Positions 49,810 to 60,384 of a stretch of DNA of 64,000 nucleotides are shown in pieces. The first letter of the stretch is position 1. Each line of letters opens with the position of its first letter. The position numbers and the translations under genes were made by a program. The stretch covers positions 4,030,001-4,094,000 of the forward strand of contig NZ_JAZHSD010000001.1 of assembly GCF_036924745.1 (NCBI RefSeq), in the 5' to 3' direction. Under the pieces are notes generated by a model, which saw nothing but the letters and a program-made list of their open reading frames with translations, was not told the DNA's origin and made no database searches. The stretch is from Bradyrhizobium sp. AZCC 1693. Lineage in GTDB: Bacteria; Pseudomonadota; Alphaproteobacteria; Rhizobiales; Xanthobacteraceae.

Positions 49810-51648
49810 TTACGCCACCGCCCGTTCGCCATACATGGCGTTGATTTCGGCGGCATAACGCTTGTTCACAAAACTGCGCTTCAGCTTCATGGTCGGCGTC
49901 AGCTCCTCGTCCTCAGGCGTGAGCTGACGTTCGATCAGGTAGAACTTCTTGATGGTTTCGACGCGCGCGAAGTTAACGTTGACCGCCTCGATCTCGCGCC
50001 GGATCAGGTCCTGGATCTCGGGCGCGCGGCACAGACTGGCGTAGTTGGTGAAGGGAATGTCGTGATCCTGGGCGTATTTTTCGACATTCTCCTGGTCGAT
50101 CATGAGCAGGCACGTCAGATACGGCCGCTTGTCGCCGATCACCACCGCATCGGAGACGTAAGGCGAGAACTTCAACTGGTTCTCGATTTCCGACGGCGTG
50201 ATGTTCTTGCCGCCCGAGGTGATGATGATGTCCTTCATCCGGTCGGTGATCCTGACGAAGCCTTCATTGTCGATCGAGCCGACATCGCCGGTGTGCAGCC
50301 ATCCCTTGGCGTCGATGGTTTCCGCCGTCTTTTCCGGCTGGTTCAGATAACCCATGAACAGGAAATCACCGCGGATCAGGATCTCGCCTTGCGGTGAAAT
50401 CGCCACCTCACCCCATGGCGCGGCCTTGCCGACCGAGCCGAGCTTGATCCGCTCGGGCGGCATGATGGTCGCGACGCCGCAATTTTCGGTCTGGCCGTAG
50501 ACCTCGCGCATGTCGAGGCCGAGCGCGAGATACCAGCGGATCAGATCCGGCGCGATCGGGGCTGCGCCGGTGAAAGCCAGCCGGCAACGGTCGAGCCCGA
50601 GCATGCGGCGAATGTTGCGGAACACCAGCCAATAGGCAGCGCGATTGGCGAGCCGCAATGACAGCGGCGGCGTATCGCCCTGCAACCTGTACTCGGTCAT
50701 CCGATTGCCGATGGCGAGCGCGTTGCGGTACATCCAGTTCTGGAACGAGGTCGCGTCCTTCAGCGCAATCGTGATTCCGGAATAGAATTTTTCCCAGATC
50801 CTGGGCACCGCGAGGAACGCGGTCGGCTGCACCTCGCGCAGATTGTCCGGCACGGTTTCCGGACTTTCGGCGAAGTTCATCACCGATCCCAGCGCCAGCG
50901 AGACGTAATAACCGCCGACCCGCTCGGCGACATGGCAGAGCGGCAGGAACACCAGCCGCTCTTCGTGATCGGTCGACGGGAACAGGTCGTTGGCATGGCG
51001 CATCTGGTGCGTCACGCTGCGATTGGAATGCATGGCGCCCTTGGGCGGGCCGGTCGTGCCTGACGTGTAGACGAGGATGGCGAGATCGGACGCCGCTCGG
51101 CTTCCGATCATCTCGTCCCACAGCGCCTCGTTGCCCTGCTCATGGTTGCGCCCGAGCGCCATGAACTCGGCCAGCGACAGCACCATCGGGTCGTTAAAGC
51201 CGCTCAGGCCCTCCATGTCGAACACGACGATCTTCTGCAGCGTCGGACACCGCGAACGGCACGACAGGATCTTGTCGAGCTGTTCCTCGTCCTCGGCAAA
51301 GATCACTTTGGTCGAGGAATCGTTGATCAGATATTCGACCTGCGAGGATGAGTCAGTCGGATAGATGCCCGACGAAACGCCACCGGCGCACAGGATGCCC
51401 ATGTCGGCATAGACCCATTCCGGCACCGCGTTGGCGATGATCGAGGCGACGTCGCCGGGCCGGAAGCCCGACGCATGCAGGCCGAAGGCGATGTCCTTGG
51501 AGATCTGCAGCCACGCGCGCCAGCTGGTCGGCTGCCAGATGCCGAATTTCTTTTCGCGGATCGCCGGCCGGTCGCCGCGGGTTTCCACGGACTTCAGAAA
51601 GCTCCTCGCGATCGTGTCGGCGACTGTCAGCACTGCCGGTCTGGCCAT
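49810..51648 (-). CDS. AMP-forming long-chain-type acyl-CoA synthetase
   Basis: Activates a carboxylic acid to its CoA thioester with ATP. The 612-residue protein has the AMP-binding loop LVYTSGTTGPPKGAMHSNRS, the adenine motif EVYGQTENCG, and the late WLHTGDVGSIDNEGFVRITD and KDIIITSGGKNITPSEIENQ stretches of the FAA1/FadD15 group. It sits inside a Liv-type transporter cluster between livF and livK, suggesting the imported acid is activated on entry. Chain length or aromaticity of the substrate cannot be read. Confidence 0.9.
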   Translation of the reverse strand: MARPAVLTVADTIARSFLKSVETRGDRPAIREKKFGIWQPTSWRAWLQISKDIAFGLHASGFRPGDVASIIANAVPEWVYADMGILCAGGVSSGIYPTDSSSQVEYLINDSSTKVIFAEDEEQLDKILSCRSRCPTLQKIVVFDMEGLSGFNDPMVLSLAEFMALGRNHEQGNEALWDEMIGSRAASDLAILVYTSGTTGPPKGAMHSNRSVTHQMRHANDLFPSTDHEERLVFLPLCHVAERVGGYYVSLALGSVMNFAESPETVPDNLREVQPTAFLAVPRIWEKFYSGITIALKDATSFQNWMYRNALAIGNRMTEYRLQGDTPPLSLRLANRAAYWLVFRNIRRMLGLDRCRLAFTGAAPIAPDLIRWYLALGLDMREVYGQTENCGVATIMPPERIKLGSVGKAAPWGEVAISPQGEILIRGDFLFMGYLNQPEKTAETIDAKGWLHTGDVGSIDNEGFVRITDRMKDIIITSGGKNITPSEIENQLKFSPYVSDAVVIGDKRPYLTCLLMIDQENVEKYAQDHDIPFTNYASLCRAPEIQDLIRREIEAVNVNFARVETIKKFYLIERQLTPEDEELTPTMKLKRSFVNKRYAAEINAMYGERAVA

Positions 51649-51767
51649 GCTCTCTTCCTCCCTCTGTCGCCTGCTTCGCCGGTCTTGTCAGCCGGTCTTG
51701 CTTTTTGAAGCAGGGCCTGAATCTAGCTCTAACTCGTTCTGAACGCCATGCTTTTGACTATGACGGT

Positions 51768-51812
51768 TAACGCCAGGCCTTCTAACGCCAGGCCTTCTAA
51801 CGCCATGTCTTC
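51768..51812. repeat. 15-base tandem repeat at the 3' end of livF
   Basis: Three direct copies of TAACGCCAGGCCTTC (the third reads TAACGCCATGTCTTC). The third copy includes the last codons and stop of livF; the two extra copies repeat the sequence beyond it, each giving another in-frame stop. Confidence 0.8.
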
Positions 51813-52576
51813 TTTTTTTTCCAGCGCCGCTCGCCGCGGGCGCCCTCTTCCTTGGCGCCAAGATAGAATTCCTGGATGTCCTTTGAATTCATCAGCCGCT
51901 CGCAGGTGTCGTTCATGACGACCCGGCCGATTTCCAGCACGTAGCCGTAATGGGCGGTCTCCAGCGCCACCTTGGCGTTCTGCTCGACCAGCAGGATCGA
52001 CATGCCCTGTTCCTCGTTGACGCGCTTGATGATGGTAAAGATCTCCTTCACCAGGATCGGCGACAGGCCGAGCGACGGCTCATCCAGAAGCAGCAGGGTC
52101 GGACGGTTCATCAGCGCCCGCCCGATCGCCAGCATCTGCTGCTCGCCGCCGGAAAGCTGCCCGGCCGGCTGGTTGATCCGCTCCTTCAGCCGCGGGAAGT
52201 AGCCGTAGACGCGGTCGAGATCCTCGGCGACGCCGTCGCGGTCCTTGCGCGGATAGGCGCCCATCATCAGGTTTTCGCGCACCGAGAGGAACGGGAATAC
52301 CTCACGGCCCTCTGGCACGTGGCTTAAGCCCAGCCGCACGATCTTGTCGGCCTCCATGCGCTGGATCGGCTTGCCCAGGAATTCGATCGAGCCCTTCTGG
52401 GGATCGAGAATGCCGGAGATGGTCTTGAGCACGGTGGTCTTGCCGGCGCCGTTGGCGCCGAGCAGCGTGACGATACGGCCGCGCGGCACCTCCAGGCTGA
52501 TGCCGCGGATGGCCATGATCGGCCCGTAATAGCTTTCGATATTGCTGAGCTTGAGGATGATGTCGGAAGCGCTCAT
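51797..52576 (-). CDS. livF: Branched-chain-type ABC transporter ATPase (LivF)
   Basis: A 259-residue ATPase: Walker A GANGAGKTTVLK, signature LSGGEQQMLAIGRAL, Walker B LLLLDEPSLGLSP, H-loop LVEQNAK (Gln/Asn replacing the usual His region, as in LivF). It ends with a basic tail RRWKKKKTWR. Start 52576 (MSASDIILKLSNIESYYG) was chosen because upstream residues overlap livG and do not look like the family. It lies 10 bases after livG. Confidence 0.9.
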   Translation of the reverse strand: MSASDIILKLSNIESYYGPIMAIRGISLEVPRGRIVTLLGANGAGKTTVLKTISGILDPQKGSIEFLGKPIQRMEADKIVRLGLSHVPEGREVFPFLSVRENLMMGAYPRKDRDGVAEDLDRVYGYFPRLKERINQPAGQLSGGEQQMLAIGRALMNRPTLLLLDEPSLGLSPILVKEIFTIIKRVNEEQGMSILLVEQNAKVALETAHYGYVLEIGRVVMNDTCERLMNSKDIQEFYLGAKEEGARGERRWKKKKTWR

Positions 52577-52586
52577 GGCATCATCC

Positions 52587-53345
52587 TCATGCGCCGAGAT
52601 AGGCGGCGACGACGTCGGGATGGCGCTGCACCTCGGACGGCGAGCCCATCGCGAGCACGCGGCCATAGTTGAGCGCAATCACGCGGTCGGAGACGCGATT
52701 GACCAGCGTCATGTCATGCTCGACCATCAAGACGGTGATGCCGAGCTCGCTCTTCATGTCGCGGATCCAGAACGACATGTCGTCGGTCTCCTCGACGTTG
52801 AGCCCGGATGACGGCTCGTCGAGCAGAATCAGCTTCGGCTCCGAGCACAGCGCACGCGCCAGCTCGATCACTTTGCGGACACCGTAAGGCAGCCCCGAGA
52901 TCAGCTTGTCGCGATAGGCTTCGAGATCGAGGAATTCGATCACCTGCTCGACGCGGCGGCGGTGCATCTTTTCGCCGGCGCGCACGCTCGGCATGAACAG
53001 CAATTCCTGCCAGAGCTGCGTGGTGGAGTGTCGGTGCCGGCCGACCAGGAGATTGCTCAGCATGGTCGCATTCTCGAACAATTCGATGTTCTGGAAGGTG
53101 CGGGCGATGCCGAGGCCGGCAATATCGTAGGCCGGCTGCTCGGTGATGTCCTGGTCCTCGAAAAAGATCCTGCCTGAAGTGGGCGGATAGATTCGCGAGA
53201 TCAGGTTGAAGATCGAGCTTTTCCCCGCGCCGTTGGGGCCGATGATCGAGAGGATCTCGCCTTTCTCTACCGCGAAGCTGACGGAATCGACCGCCTTGAG
53301 GCCGCCGAAGTGCAAAGACAGGTTCTCGGCACGGAAATAGCTCAT
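52587..53345 (-). CDS. livG: Branched-chain-type ABC transporter ATPase (LivG)
   Basis: A 252-residue ATPase with Walker A GPNGAGKSSIF, a degenerate signature LPYGVRKVIELARAL, as is usual in LivG, Walker B LILLDEPSSGLN, and the H-loop VLMVEHDM. The C-terminal VQRHPDVVAAYLGA is typical for LivG. Its start overlaps the livM stop (ATGA). Confidence 0.9.
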   Translation of the reverse strand: MSYFRAENLSLHFGGLKAVDSVSFAVEKGEILSIIGPNGAGKSSIFNLISRIYPPTSGRIFFEDQDITEQPAYDIAGLGIARTFQNIELFENATMLSNLLVGRHRHSTTQLWQELLFMPSVRAGEKMHRRRVEQVIEFLDLEAYRDKLISGLPYGVRKVIELARALCSEPKLILLDEPSSGLNVEETDDMSFWIRDMKSELGITVLMVEHDMTLVNRVSDRVIALNYGRVLAMGSPSEVQRHPDVVAAYLGA

Positions 53346-54493
53346 CGGTTCCGCTCCGATTTCACGTAGATTTTCTGACGCTTGAAGGTGGCGCGCTTGT
53401 AGAGCGGGAATAGCTGGAAGAAGAGTTTTATCTTGAGCCAGCGCCCGTACAGACCGAGCGGCTCGAACAGCACGAACAGCACGATGATCACCCCGTAGAT
53501 CGCGCCCTTGAGGCCGTTGGCGGATGCAATGGCGGCGACGTTGCTATATATTTTCCCCGCGGTCACGCTATCGGCGCCGAACGTTGCGGCGACGCCAGCG
53601 ATGATGCCGGGCAGGTCGTCCTTCAGATAGGTCAGGAACGGATCGATCATGACCAGGAAGATCGCGCCGAGCACCGCGCCGTGCAGGCTGAAGGTGCCGC
53701 CGATCAGGATCACGATGATGAACTCGATCGAGAGCTGCAGCGTGAACATTTCCGGGCTGATGAAGGAGAGCTTGTGCGCGAACAGCACACCGGCCAATCC
53801 GGTAATACCAGCACTGATCGCAAACGACTTCACCTTGTAGAGTGAGACGTTGACGCCCATGCTGCGCGCCGCCGTTTCGCTGTCACGGATCGCGACGAAG
53901 GCGCGCCCCGTGGGTGAGCGCAACAGATTGAGCGTGCCGACGATGGTGAGGATCAAGACGCCGAGACAAAGGAAGTAGAAGGTCGGGCCGTTTTGCGGCA
54001 CCGCCTGCCCGAACAGGCTCAAGGTCTTGACGCGCATGCCTTCGTTGCCGTGGGTCACGCTTTCCCAGCGGGCCAGCACTTCCTCAACGATGAAGGCAAA
54101 GGAGATCGTCGCGATAACGAGATAGATGCCCTGCAGCCGCAACGCGGGAAACCCGACCAGCGCGCCGACCACGCCGGTCAACAGGCCGCCAGCCAGGAAG
54201 TAGACCGGAAAGGGAACGTTGTATTGCTGCAGATAGGCCGCCGTATAGGCGCCGATCGCCAGAAAGGCGGCGTGGCCGAGCGAGGCCTGCCCGGTGAAGC
54301 CGGTGAGAATCATCAACCCCACGCCCACGGTGGCGTAGATGCAGACGAACACCAGCTGGCTGACCAGATAGCTCGACAGCACGAACGGCGCGATCACGAG
54401 AAACGCCAGCAGGATGCCATAGGAGACGACGTAGCCGCTGTGCGGAAACAGCCTGATGTCGTCTTCGTAATCCGTCTTGAAGAGGAACCGCAT
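53342..54493 (-). CDS. livM: Branched-chain-type ABC transporter permease (LivM)
   Basis: An inner-membrane permease of 383 residues with about ten hydrophobic segments, e.g. FVLSSYLVSQLVFVCIYATV, and the LivM marks GLMILTGFTGQASLGHAAFL and GNEGMRVKT. The C-terminus is unusually long and basic (RATFKRQKIYVKSERNR). The start ATG at 54493 overlaps the livH stop (TGATG); longer upstream readings would run through livH. Confidence 0.9.
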   Translation of the reverse strand: MRFLFKTDYEDDIRLFPHSGYVVSYGILLAFLVIAPFVLSSYLVSQLVFVCIYATVGVGLMILTGFTGQASLGHAAFLAIGAYTAAYLQQYNVPFPVYFLAGGLLTGVVGALVGFPALRLQGIYLVIATISFAFIVEEVLARWESVTHGNEGMRVKTLSLFGQAVPQNGPTFYFLCLGVLILTIVGTLNLLRSPTGRAFVAIRDSETAARSMGVNVSLYKVKSFAISAGITGLAGVLFAHKLSFISPEMFTLQLSIEFIIVILIGGTFSLHGAVLGAIFLVMIDPFLTYLKDDLPGIIAGVAATFGADSVTAGKIYSNVAAIASANGLKGAIYGVIIVLFVLFEPLGLYGRWLKIKLFFQLFPLYKRATFKRQKIYVKSERNR

Positions 54494-55368
54494 CAGACCT
54501 TCTTCCGCATATGAATACCGAACAGGCCTTCGGGCTTGAGCAACAGCACCACCAGAAGAACGATGTAGGGCGCGACGTCCTTCCAGCCCTGCGGCAGGTA
54601 GAAGCCGGCCATGCTCTCGATCACGCCGATCAGTACGCCGCCCACCACGGCGCCGGGGATGGATCCGAAGCCGCCGAGCACGGCCGCCGGAAACGCCTTC
54701 AGGCCCAGCACCAGACCGACATTGGAGTGAATGAAGGTGATCGGCGCCAGCAGCACGCCGGCGGCGGTTGCGACCGCCGCAGAGATCGCCCACACGATCG
54801 ACACCACGCGCTTGACCGGAATGCCCATGTAGTAGGCGGCCAGCATGTTTTCAGAGCTGGCACGCATCGCGGTGCCGAGCGTGGTGCGGTTGAAGAACAG
54901 GTACAGCAGCGCACAGAGGATGACGGTTGCGGCGATCACCGAGAGCTTGTCGTAGGCCAGCACGAGGCTGCCGATCCGCAGCACGCCGTCGCTGAACGGC
55001 GTCTCGATCTTGAAATCGTCGGTGCCCCAGATCATGCCGACCACGGAGCGCAGGAAGTATCCAAGCCCGATCGTCGCCATGATGATGGAAAACTGCGGAT
55101 AGCCGAGGATCGGACGCACCACGACGCGTTCGGCCAGCATGCCGAACGCCGCCATGGCGATGACCGCGCCGGCGAATCCGAGCCAGTAATTGAGACCGAG
55201 CATGCCGATGAAGGTGAAGGCGAAGAATCCGCCCAGCATCATCAAATCGCCTTGTGCGAAATTGACGACCTCGGTTGCCTTGTAAACGAGCACGAAACCG
55301 AGCGCGATCAAGCCGTAAACGCAGCCGAGCGCGACGCCACTCACCAGCTGCTGAACGAAGTCCAGCAT
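54493..55368 (-). CDS. livH: Branched-chain-type ABC transporter permease (LivH)
   Basis: The H-type permease, 291 residues with eight hydrophobic segments: LVSGVALGCVYGLIALGFVL, VNFAQGDLMMLGGFFAF, and the late AVLGGFGSIPGAVVGGVLIG. It is the first gene of the liv cluster. Of two adjacent ATGs, 55368 has better spacing from GGGAGGGAA than 55371. A 293-base region with no gene separates it from the divergent ABC exporter and should hold both promoters. Confidence 0.88.
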   Translation of the reverse strand: MLDFVQQLVSGVALGCVYGLIALGFVLVYKATEVVNFAQGDLMMLGGFFAFTFIGMLGLNYWLGFAGAVIAMAAFGMLAERVVVRPILGYPQFSIIMATIGLGYFLRSVVGMIWGTDDFKIETPFSDGVLRIGSLVLAYDKLSVIAATVILCALLYLFFNRTTLGTAMRASSENMLAAYYMGIPVKRVVSIVWAISAAVATAAGVLLAPITFIHSNVGLVLGLKAFPAAVLGGFGSIPGAVVGGVLIGVIESMAGFYLPQGWKDVAPYIVLLVVLLLKPEGLFGIHMRKKV

Positions 55369-55661
55369 CATTTCCCTCCCCGATGCCAGGCGATTCTGTC
55401 GATCGCCTTTTCCGCATCTTGTGTCTACACGCTGCCCGCCATCCACGATGCCGGTAGCCGCATATGTCCCGCTGCATTGAGCCCAAAGCGCCGAGCCCTG
55501 TCAACAAAGCGCTGCACGCCGCGCCGTTAACAATTGCGGAGAAATGCCGCAGCCCGGGAAGTTGCGGGGTTCGCTTCGATTTGGCGTGCAAGATTCACCG
55601 TGCCGAAAGTTCTTCGGTCCATGTTCCGGACGACAAAACGAAACCGGACCGTCCCGTCATC

Positions 55662-56407
<746 letters not shown>

Positions 56408-56411
<4 letters not shown>

Positions 56412-57973
56412 GTTCAACCGCAGCGCTCACCTGGTTTGCCCGGCACGAAATCCGGCTGGTCTGGCGTGAATGGCTGGCGATGATGACCGGCAGCCGCGGA
56501 AAACGAAAACGCGCCATCATCGCCCTGATCGCGTTCGCCGCCATCATGCACCTGCCGGCCTATGCGGTGATCGGCCGCTTTGCCGATCTGCAAGCCCCGC
56601 TCGGCAAGCCCGAGCTGATCGTCATCACGGCGAGCATCTTTCTCGCCTGGGCCCTGATGCTGTCGCAGGCCATCGAATCCGTGACGCGGGTGTTTTATGC
56701 CCGCGCCGATCTCGACCTCATCATGTCGTCGCCGGCGAACCTCGACAACGTATTTTCGGTGCGGATCGCGGCGATCGCGCTGTCCGTCACCGGAATGGCG
56801 CTGTTGCTCTCGACACCCTTTGTCGACGTGCTCGTGATCGGCGGCGGCATCCGATGGCTGTCTGCGTTCGGCGTCGTCATCGCCATCGGCCTCTCGGCCG
56901 CGGCGGTTGCGATCGCGATCACGGTCGCGCTGTTCAGATTGATCGGCCCGAGCCGCACCCGTCTCGTCGCGCAGATCGTGGCCGCCGTCATCGGCGCCGG
57001 CTTCGTCATCGCGCTTCAAGTTGCCGCGATCCTTTCCTACGGCACGTTGTCGCGCTTTGCGGTGCTGACCTCCGATGCCGCTTCAGCCTATGCGCCCGCA
57101 CTCGGCAGTCCGCTGTGGTGGCCGGCACGAGCCGCGATCGGCGATGGCGCGGTGCTGGCGCTGCTGTTGGCCGTCGGATTCGTGCTGCTCGGCTGCGTGA
57201 TGGCGATCTTCTCGCCGAAATTCGCGGACACCGTCGTCAGCGTCGCCGCGACCGCGCGGCCTGTCCGTCGCGGCCCGCGCGCAACCGCATTCCGCGGCGG
57301 TTCGCGGCAACAGGCGCTGCGCTGGAAGGAGTTCCTGCTGTTGCGGCGCGACCCCTGGCTGATGTCGCAGAGCCTGATGCAGTTGCTCTATCTGGTGCCG
57401 CCGGCCCTGATGCTGTGGCGAAGTTTTTCGGAAAGCTCGGACGCGGTCGTGCTGATCACACCCGTGATCGTGATGGCGGCGGGGCAGCTCGCCGGCGGTC
57501 TCGCCTGGCTGACGATTTCAGGCGAAGATGCCGCCGACCTGGTCGCCACCGCGCCGCTGCCGCCCTCGCGGGTCACCCGCGCCAAGATCGAGGTGGTGCT
57601 GATCGTGATCGGCGTCATTTTCACGCCGCTGATCGCCGCGCTGGCTTTTGCTTCCGTGATGCAGACGGCGGTTACCGCGCTCTTCGTCGTCACCGCAACC
57701 GTCTCGGCCGCCGCGATCCAGTTCTGGTTCCGCGTGCAGGCCAAACGCAGCCAGTTCCGCCGCCGCCAGACCTCTTCGCGGCTGGCGACATTCGCGGAAG
57801 CTTTTTGCTCGATCGGCTGGGCCGCGACCGCGGCGCTCGCGGTCACAATCCCGATCGCCGCCGTGATCAGCGGCGCATTGACCGCGGCCATTCTCGCGGC
57901 GACCTGGAAGATCAGCCCGCGGCGGGGTGAATGGCCCCGGTTATCGCAGACAGCCATACCGGGAAGGCCTTGA
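56408..57973 (+). CDS. Membrane permease subunit of the ABC exporter
   Basis: A 521-residue integral membrane protein with about 10-12 hydrophobic stretches (LIVITASIFLAWALMLSQA; VTAVIGAGFVIALQVAAIL-like; ALTAAILAATW). It is translationally coupled to the ATPase gene and serves as its membrane partner (inference from coupling). Substrate unknown. The family is a poorly described ABC-2-like permease with an elongated central soluble segment around residues 280-320 (RRGPRATAFRGGSRQQ). Confidence 0.78.
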
Positions 57974-58027
57974 TGGATGCACAAGGTCAGTCTGCGCAGC
58001 TATTGCCTTAGTGCGACCTGCAGACGG

Positions 58028-58280
58028 CTACTGCTTCTCCAGCCCCGCCCGCTCGATGACTTCGCGCCAACCCACGATCGTCTTTCGATGAACGGGATCA
58101 TCTCGGCCTTTAACATCATCGGGCGGGTGCCGACCTTTTCGAAATGGATGCGCACGTGCTCCGACGAGAGCGCCGCGTGCGCGGCTTCCGCCCGTTTGTC
58201 GACCACCGCCCGCTGGCGTGCCCGCGGCGACGTGACGCTTTGCCACGCTGTTCCGGCCTGCGAAATTTTCGTCCTTCTTG
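58028..58280 (-). pseudogene. Remnant of a Bug-type (tripartite tricarboxylate) binding protein C-terminus
   Basis: A frame reading TAWQSVTSPRARQRAVVDKR, then AEAAHAALSSEHVRIHFEKV and LKAEMIPFIERR switches near 58085 to IVGWREVIERAGLEKQ and a stop. Together this matches the last 80 residues of Bug/TctC-like periplasmic receptors (the usual xxWxxVIxxAGI ending). The start and the first three quarters are missing. Region 57974-58334 holds nothing else. Confidence 0.5.
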
Positions 58281-58334
58281 GAGGAGGGAAGATGACCGCT
58301 TTTGATGCAGCTTGCCACGCGGCAATGTCGACGA

Positions 58335-59264
58335 CTATCCGCGAACCAACTCCATCACAGCTCTAGCAAAGACTTCCGGCGCTTCCTGCGGCAGATTGTG
58401 TCCGGCGCGCGGGATCACGCGGTGGATGCGGTGGCCGGTGAACTTCGCCGCGCTGGCGGTGCCATCCGTTGCCGGCGCAACACCGTCGCCTGCGCCGTCC
58501 AATGTAATCGTCGGTACGGTGATGGGAGGCAGCGCCGCCAGCCTGTGTTGGATGGCAGCATATTGCGGATCGCCCCCGGCAAGGCCGAAGCGATGGCGAT
58601 AGCTGTGGATCACGACATCGACGTAATCGGGGTTGTCGTGGGCGATCGCCGTGCGCTCAAAGCAGGCATCGTCGAACGGCCAGTTCGGCGACCATTGCGT
58701 CCACAATATCCTGGCGATCTCGCGCCGGTTGGCGGCCAGTCCCGCGTGGCCGCGTTCGAGCTGGAAATAATACTGGTACCACAGCGCCACCTCGCGTTCG
58801 GGGCGAAGCGGCGCCATGGCATTGGCAATATCCTGGATCAGATAAGAGTTGACGCATACGAGGCCGATGCAGCGCTCCGGCCACAGCGCCGCGCCGACGC
58901 AGGCCGCGCGGCCACCCCAGTCGTAACCCGCAAACACTGCGCGCTTGATGCCAAGCGCATCCATCAGCGCCATCATGTCGGCACCGACCGCGGCCTGCTC
59001 GCCCGAGCGCGGCGCGCTCGCGTCGCGAAACCGGGTCGGGCCGTAACCGCGCAAATAGGGAACAACGACGCGGCAGCCCTGGGCGGCCAGCATCGGCGCG
59101 ACGTCGACATAGGAATGAATGTCGTAGGGAAAGCCGTGCATGAGCATCACGGCCGGGCCATCGGCGGGACCCGCCTCGTAATAGGCGATGTCGAGAACAC
59201 CGGCATCGACCTGGCGCAACGGCTCCAGCCGTTTCGATGACGGGGCGGCGGTCTTTTCAGTCAC
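58335..59264 (-). CDS. Alpha/beta-hydrolase, epoxide hydrolase-like
   Basis: A 309-residue hydrolase with the oxyanion HGFPYDIHSYVDV, the nucleophile Asp in VFAGYDWGGRAA (Asp as in epoxide hydrolases and haloalkane dehalogenases, not Ser), and the catalytic His in IPRAGHNLPQEAP. Substrate unknown. GTG 59264 is preferred because GGGAG lies 6 bases upstream; an in-frame TTG at 59291 lacks such a site. Divergent from the MBL gene at 59417. Confidence 0.85.
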   Translation of the reverse strand: MTEKTAAPSSKRLEPLRQVDAGVLDIAYYEAGPADGPAVMLMHGFPYDIHSYVDVAPMLAAQGCRVVVPYLRGYGPTRFRDASAPRSGEQAAVGADMMALMDALGIKRAVFAGYDWGGRAACVGAALWPERCIGLVCVNSYLIQDIANAMAPLRPEREVALWYQYYFQLERGHAGLAANRREIARILWTQWSPNWPFDDACFERTAIAHDNPDYVDVVIHSYRHRFGLAGGDPQYAAIQHRLAALPPITVPTITLDGAGDGVAPATDGTASAAKFTGHRIHRVIPRAGHNLPQEAPEVFARAVMELVRG

Positions 59265-59416
59265 GGCAAACTCCCTGGTTGAATTCCACAATATGGCATC
59301 GCCTGCCCCTGATGAAGCAAATCCGGCACGCTGCCGTGCGCGAATGCCATCATGACGTTTCCAAAATTCGGCGATACAGTGCGGCCCGCGGCCGTTGCCG
59401 CGGGATGGGTCATGCC

Positions 59417-60247
59417 ATGTTGCGATCGCTTAACGTATCCCTTGCCGTCGCCCTTGCCTTCCTCGGTTCGCTGATCGTCCCGGCGGCCGCCCAGCAGCAG
59501 CCTTTGCGCAGCGAGTGCCTCGCGATGGCGAACGCTCCGCCGTTTGTCGCGCCGGTCAGCCTTCGCCGCGCCGCTGCCAAGGCCGAAGACGTCGCGATCA
59601 CCTATGTCGGGCATTCCACCTACTATATCGACACGCCGGGTGGCGTGCGGATCGCGACCGACTTCAACGGCGTCTACCGAACCGGGCGGCTGCCCGACGT
59701 CGTCACCATGAACCGCGCGCATTCGACGCATTACACACTCTTTCCCGATCCGAAAATTCCGCATGTCCTGCATGGCTGGGGGGAGAATGGACAGGCGGCG
59801 CATGTCTCAACGCGCGTCGGCGACGTCTATATCCGCAACGTGCCCACCGATATCCGCCGCTATTATGGCGAGGGCTCCGGTGGGGCGATGATCAAGGACG
59901 GCAACTCGATCTTCATCTTCGAGGTCGCCGGCCTCTGCATCGGCCATCTCGGACATCTGCACCACAAGCTCGACGATACGCATTTCGCGGCGATCGGCCG
60001 GCTCGACATTGTGATGGTGCCGATCGACGGCACCTATACGATGTCGCTCGACGGCGTGTCAGAGATTACGCGGCGCCTGCGCGCCTCGGTGGTGTTGCCG
60101 ATGCATCGCTTCGCCACCCCGCTCGACGAATTCATGCGCCTGATCGGCCAGCAATTCGTCATCGACCAGCGGAGCGAGCGGACGTTGAAGATTTCACGCG
60201 AGACATTGCCGGGTACGCCGACGGTGATCATTCTGGATGGGGTTTGA
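59417..60247 (+). CDS. Exported MBL-fold protein, UlaG-like
   Basis: A 276-residue protein with a signal peptide (MLRSLNVSLAVALAFLGSLI ending PAAAQ). The fold motif is AITYVGHSTYYIDTPGGVRI, then MNRAHSTHYTLFPDP, and EVAGLCIGHLGHLHH and PMHRF later. These are the histidines of the L-ascorbate-6-phosphate lactonase-like MBL group; the standard HxHxDH is replaced by HSTHYT. Probably a periplasmic metal-dependent hydrolase; substrate unknown. Start 59417 gives the clean signal peptide; the frame stays open upstream. It is followed by a repeat and an amidohydrolase. Confidence 0.78.
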   Translation: MLRSLNVSLAVALAFLGSLIVPAAAQQQPLRSECLAMANAPPFVAPVSLRRAAAKAEDVAITYVGHSTYYIDTPGGVRIATDFNGVYRTGRLPDVVTMNRAHSTHYTLFPDPKIPHVLHGWGENGQAAHVSTRVGDVYIRNVPTDIRRYYGEGSGGAMIKDGNSIFIFEVAGLCIGHLGHLHHKLDDTHFAAIGRLDIVMVPIDGTYTMSLDGVSEITRRLRASVVLPMHRFATPLDEFMRLIGQQFVIDQRSERTLKISRETLPGTPTVIILDGV

Positions 60248-60272
60248 AACCGAAGGCGCGAATGTCTACCGC

Positions 60273-60349
60273 CGTTATTGCGAGCGCAGCGAAGCAATCC
60301 ACTCTTCCTTTGCGGCACTATGGATTGCTTCGCTGCGCTCGCAATGACG
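60273..60349. repeat. Intergenic palindromic repeat, family F
   Basis: CGTTATTGCGAGCGCAGCGA and its inverse TCGCTGCGCTCGCAATGACG with inner GAAGCAATCCA/TGGATTGCTTC arms. A degenerate relative is seen at about 1198-1262 (CGTTATTGCGTACGAAGCG...GGATTGCTTCGCC). Confidence 0.8.
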
Positions 60350-60384
60350 AAAAACAAAAACTAACGAATTCGGGGAGCGAAACC

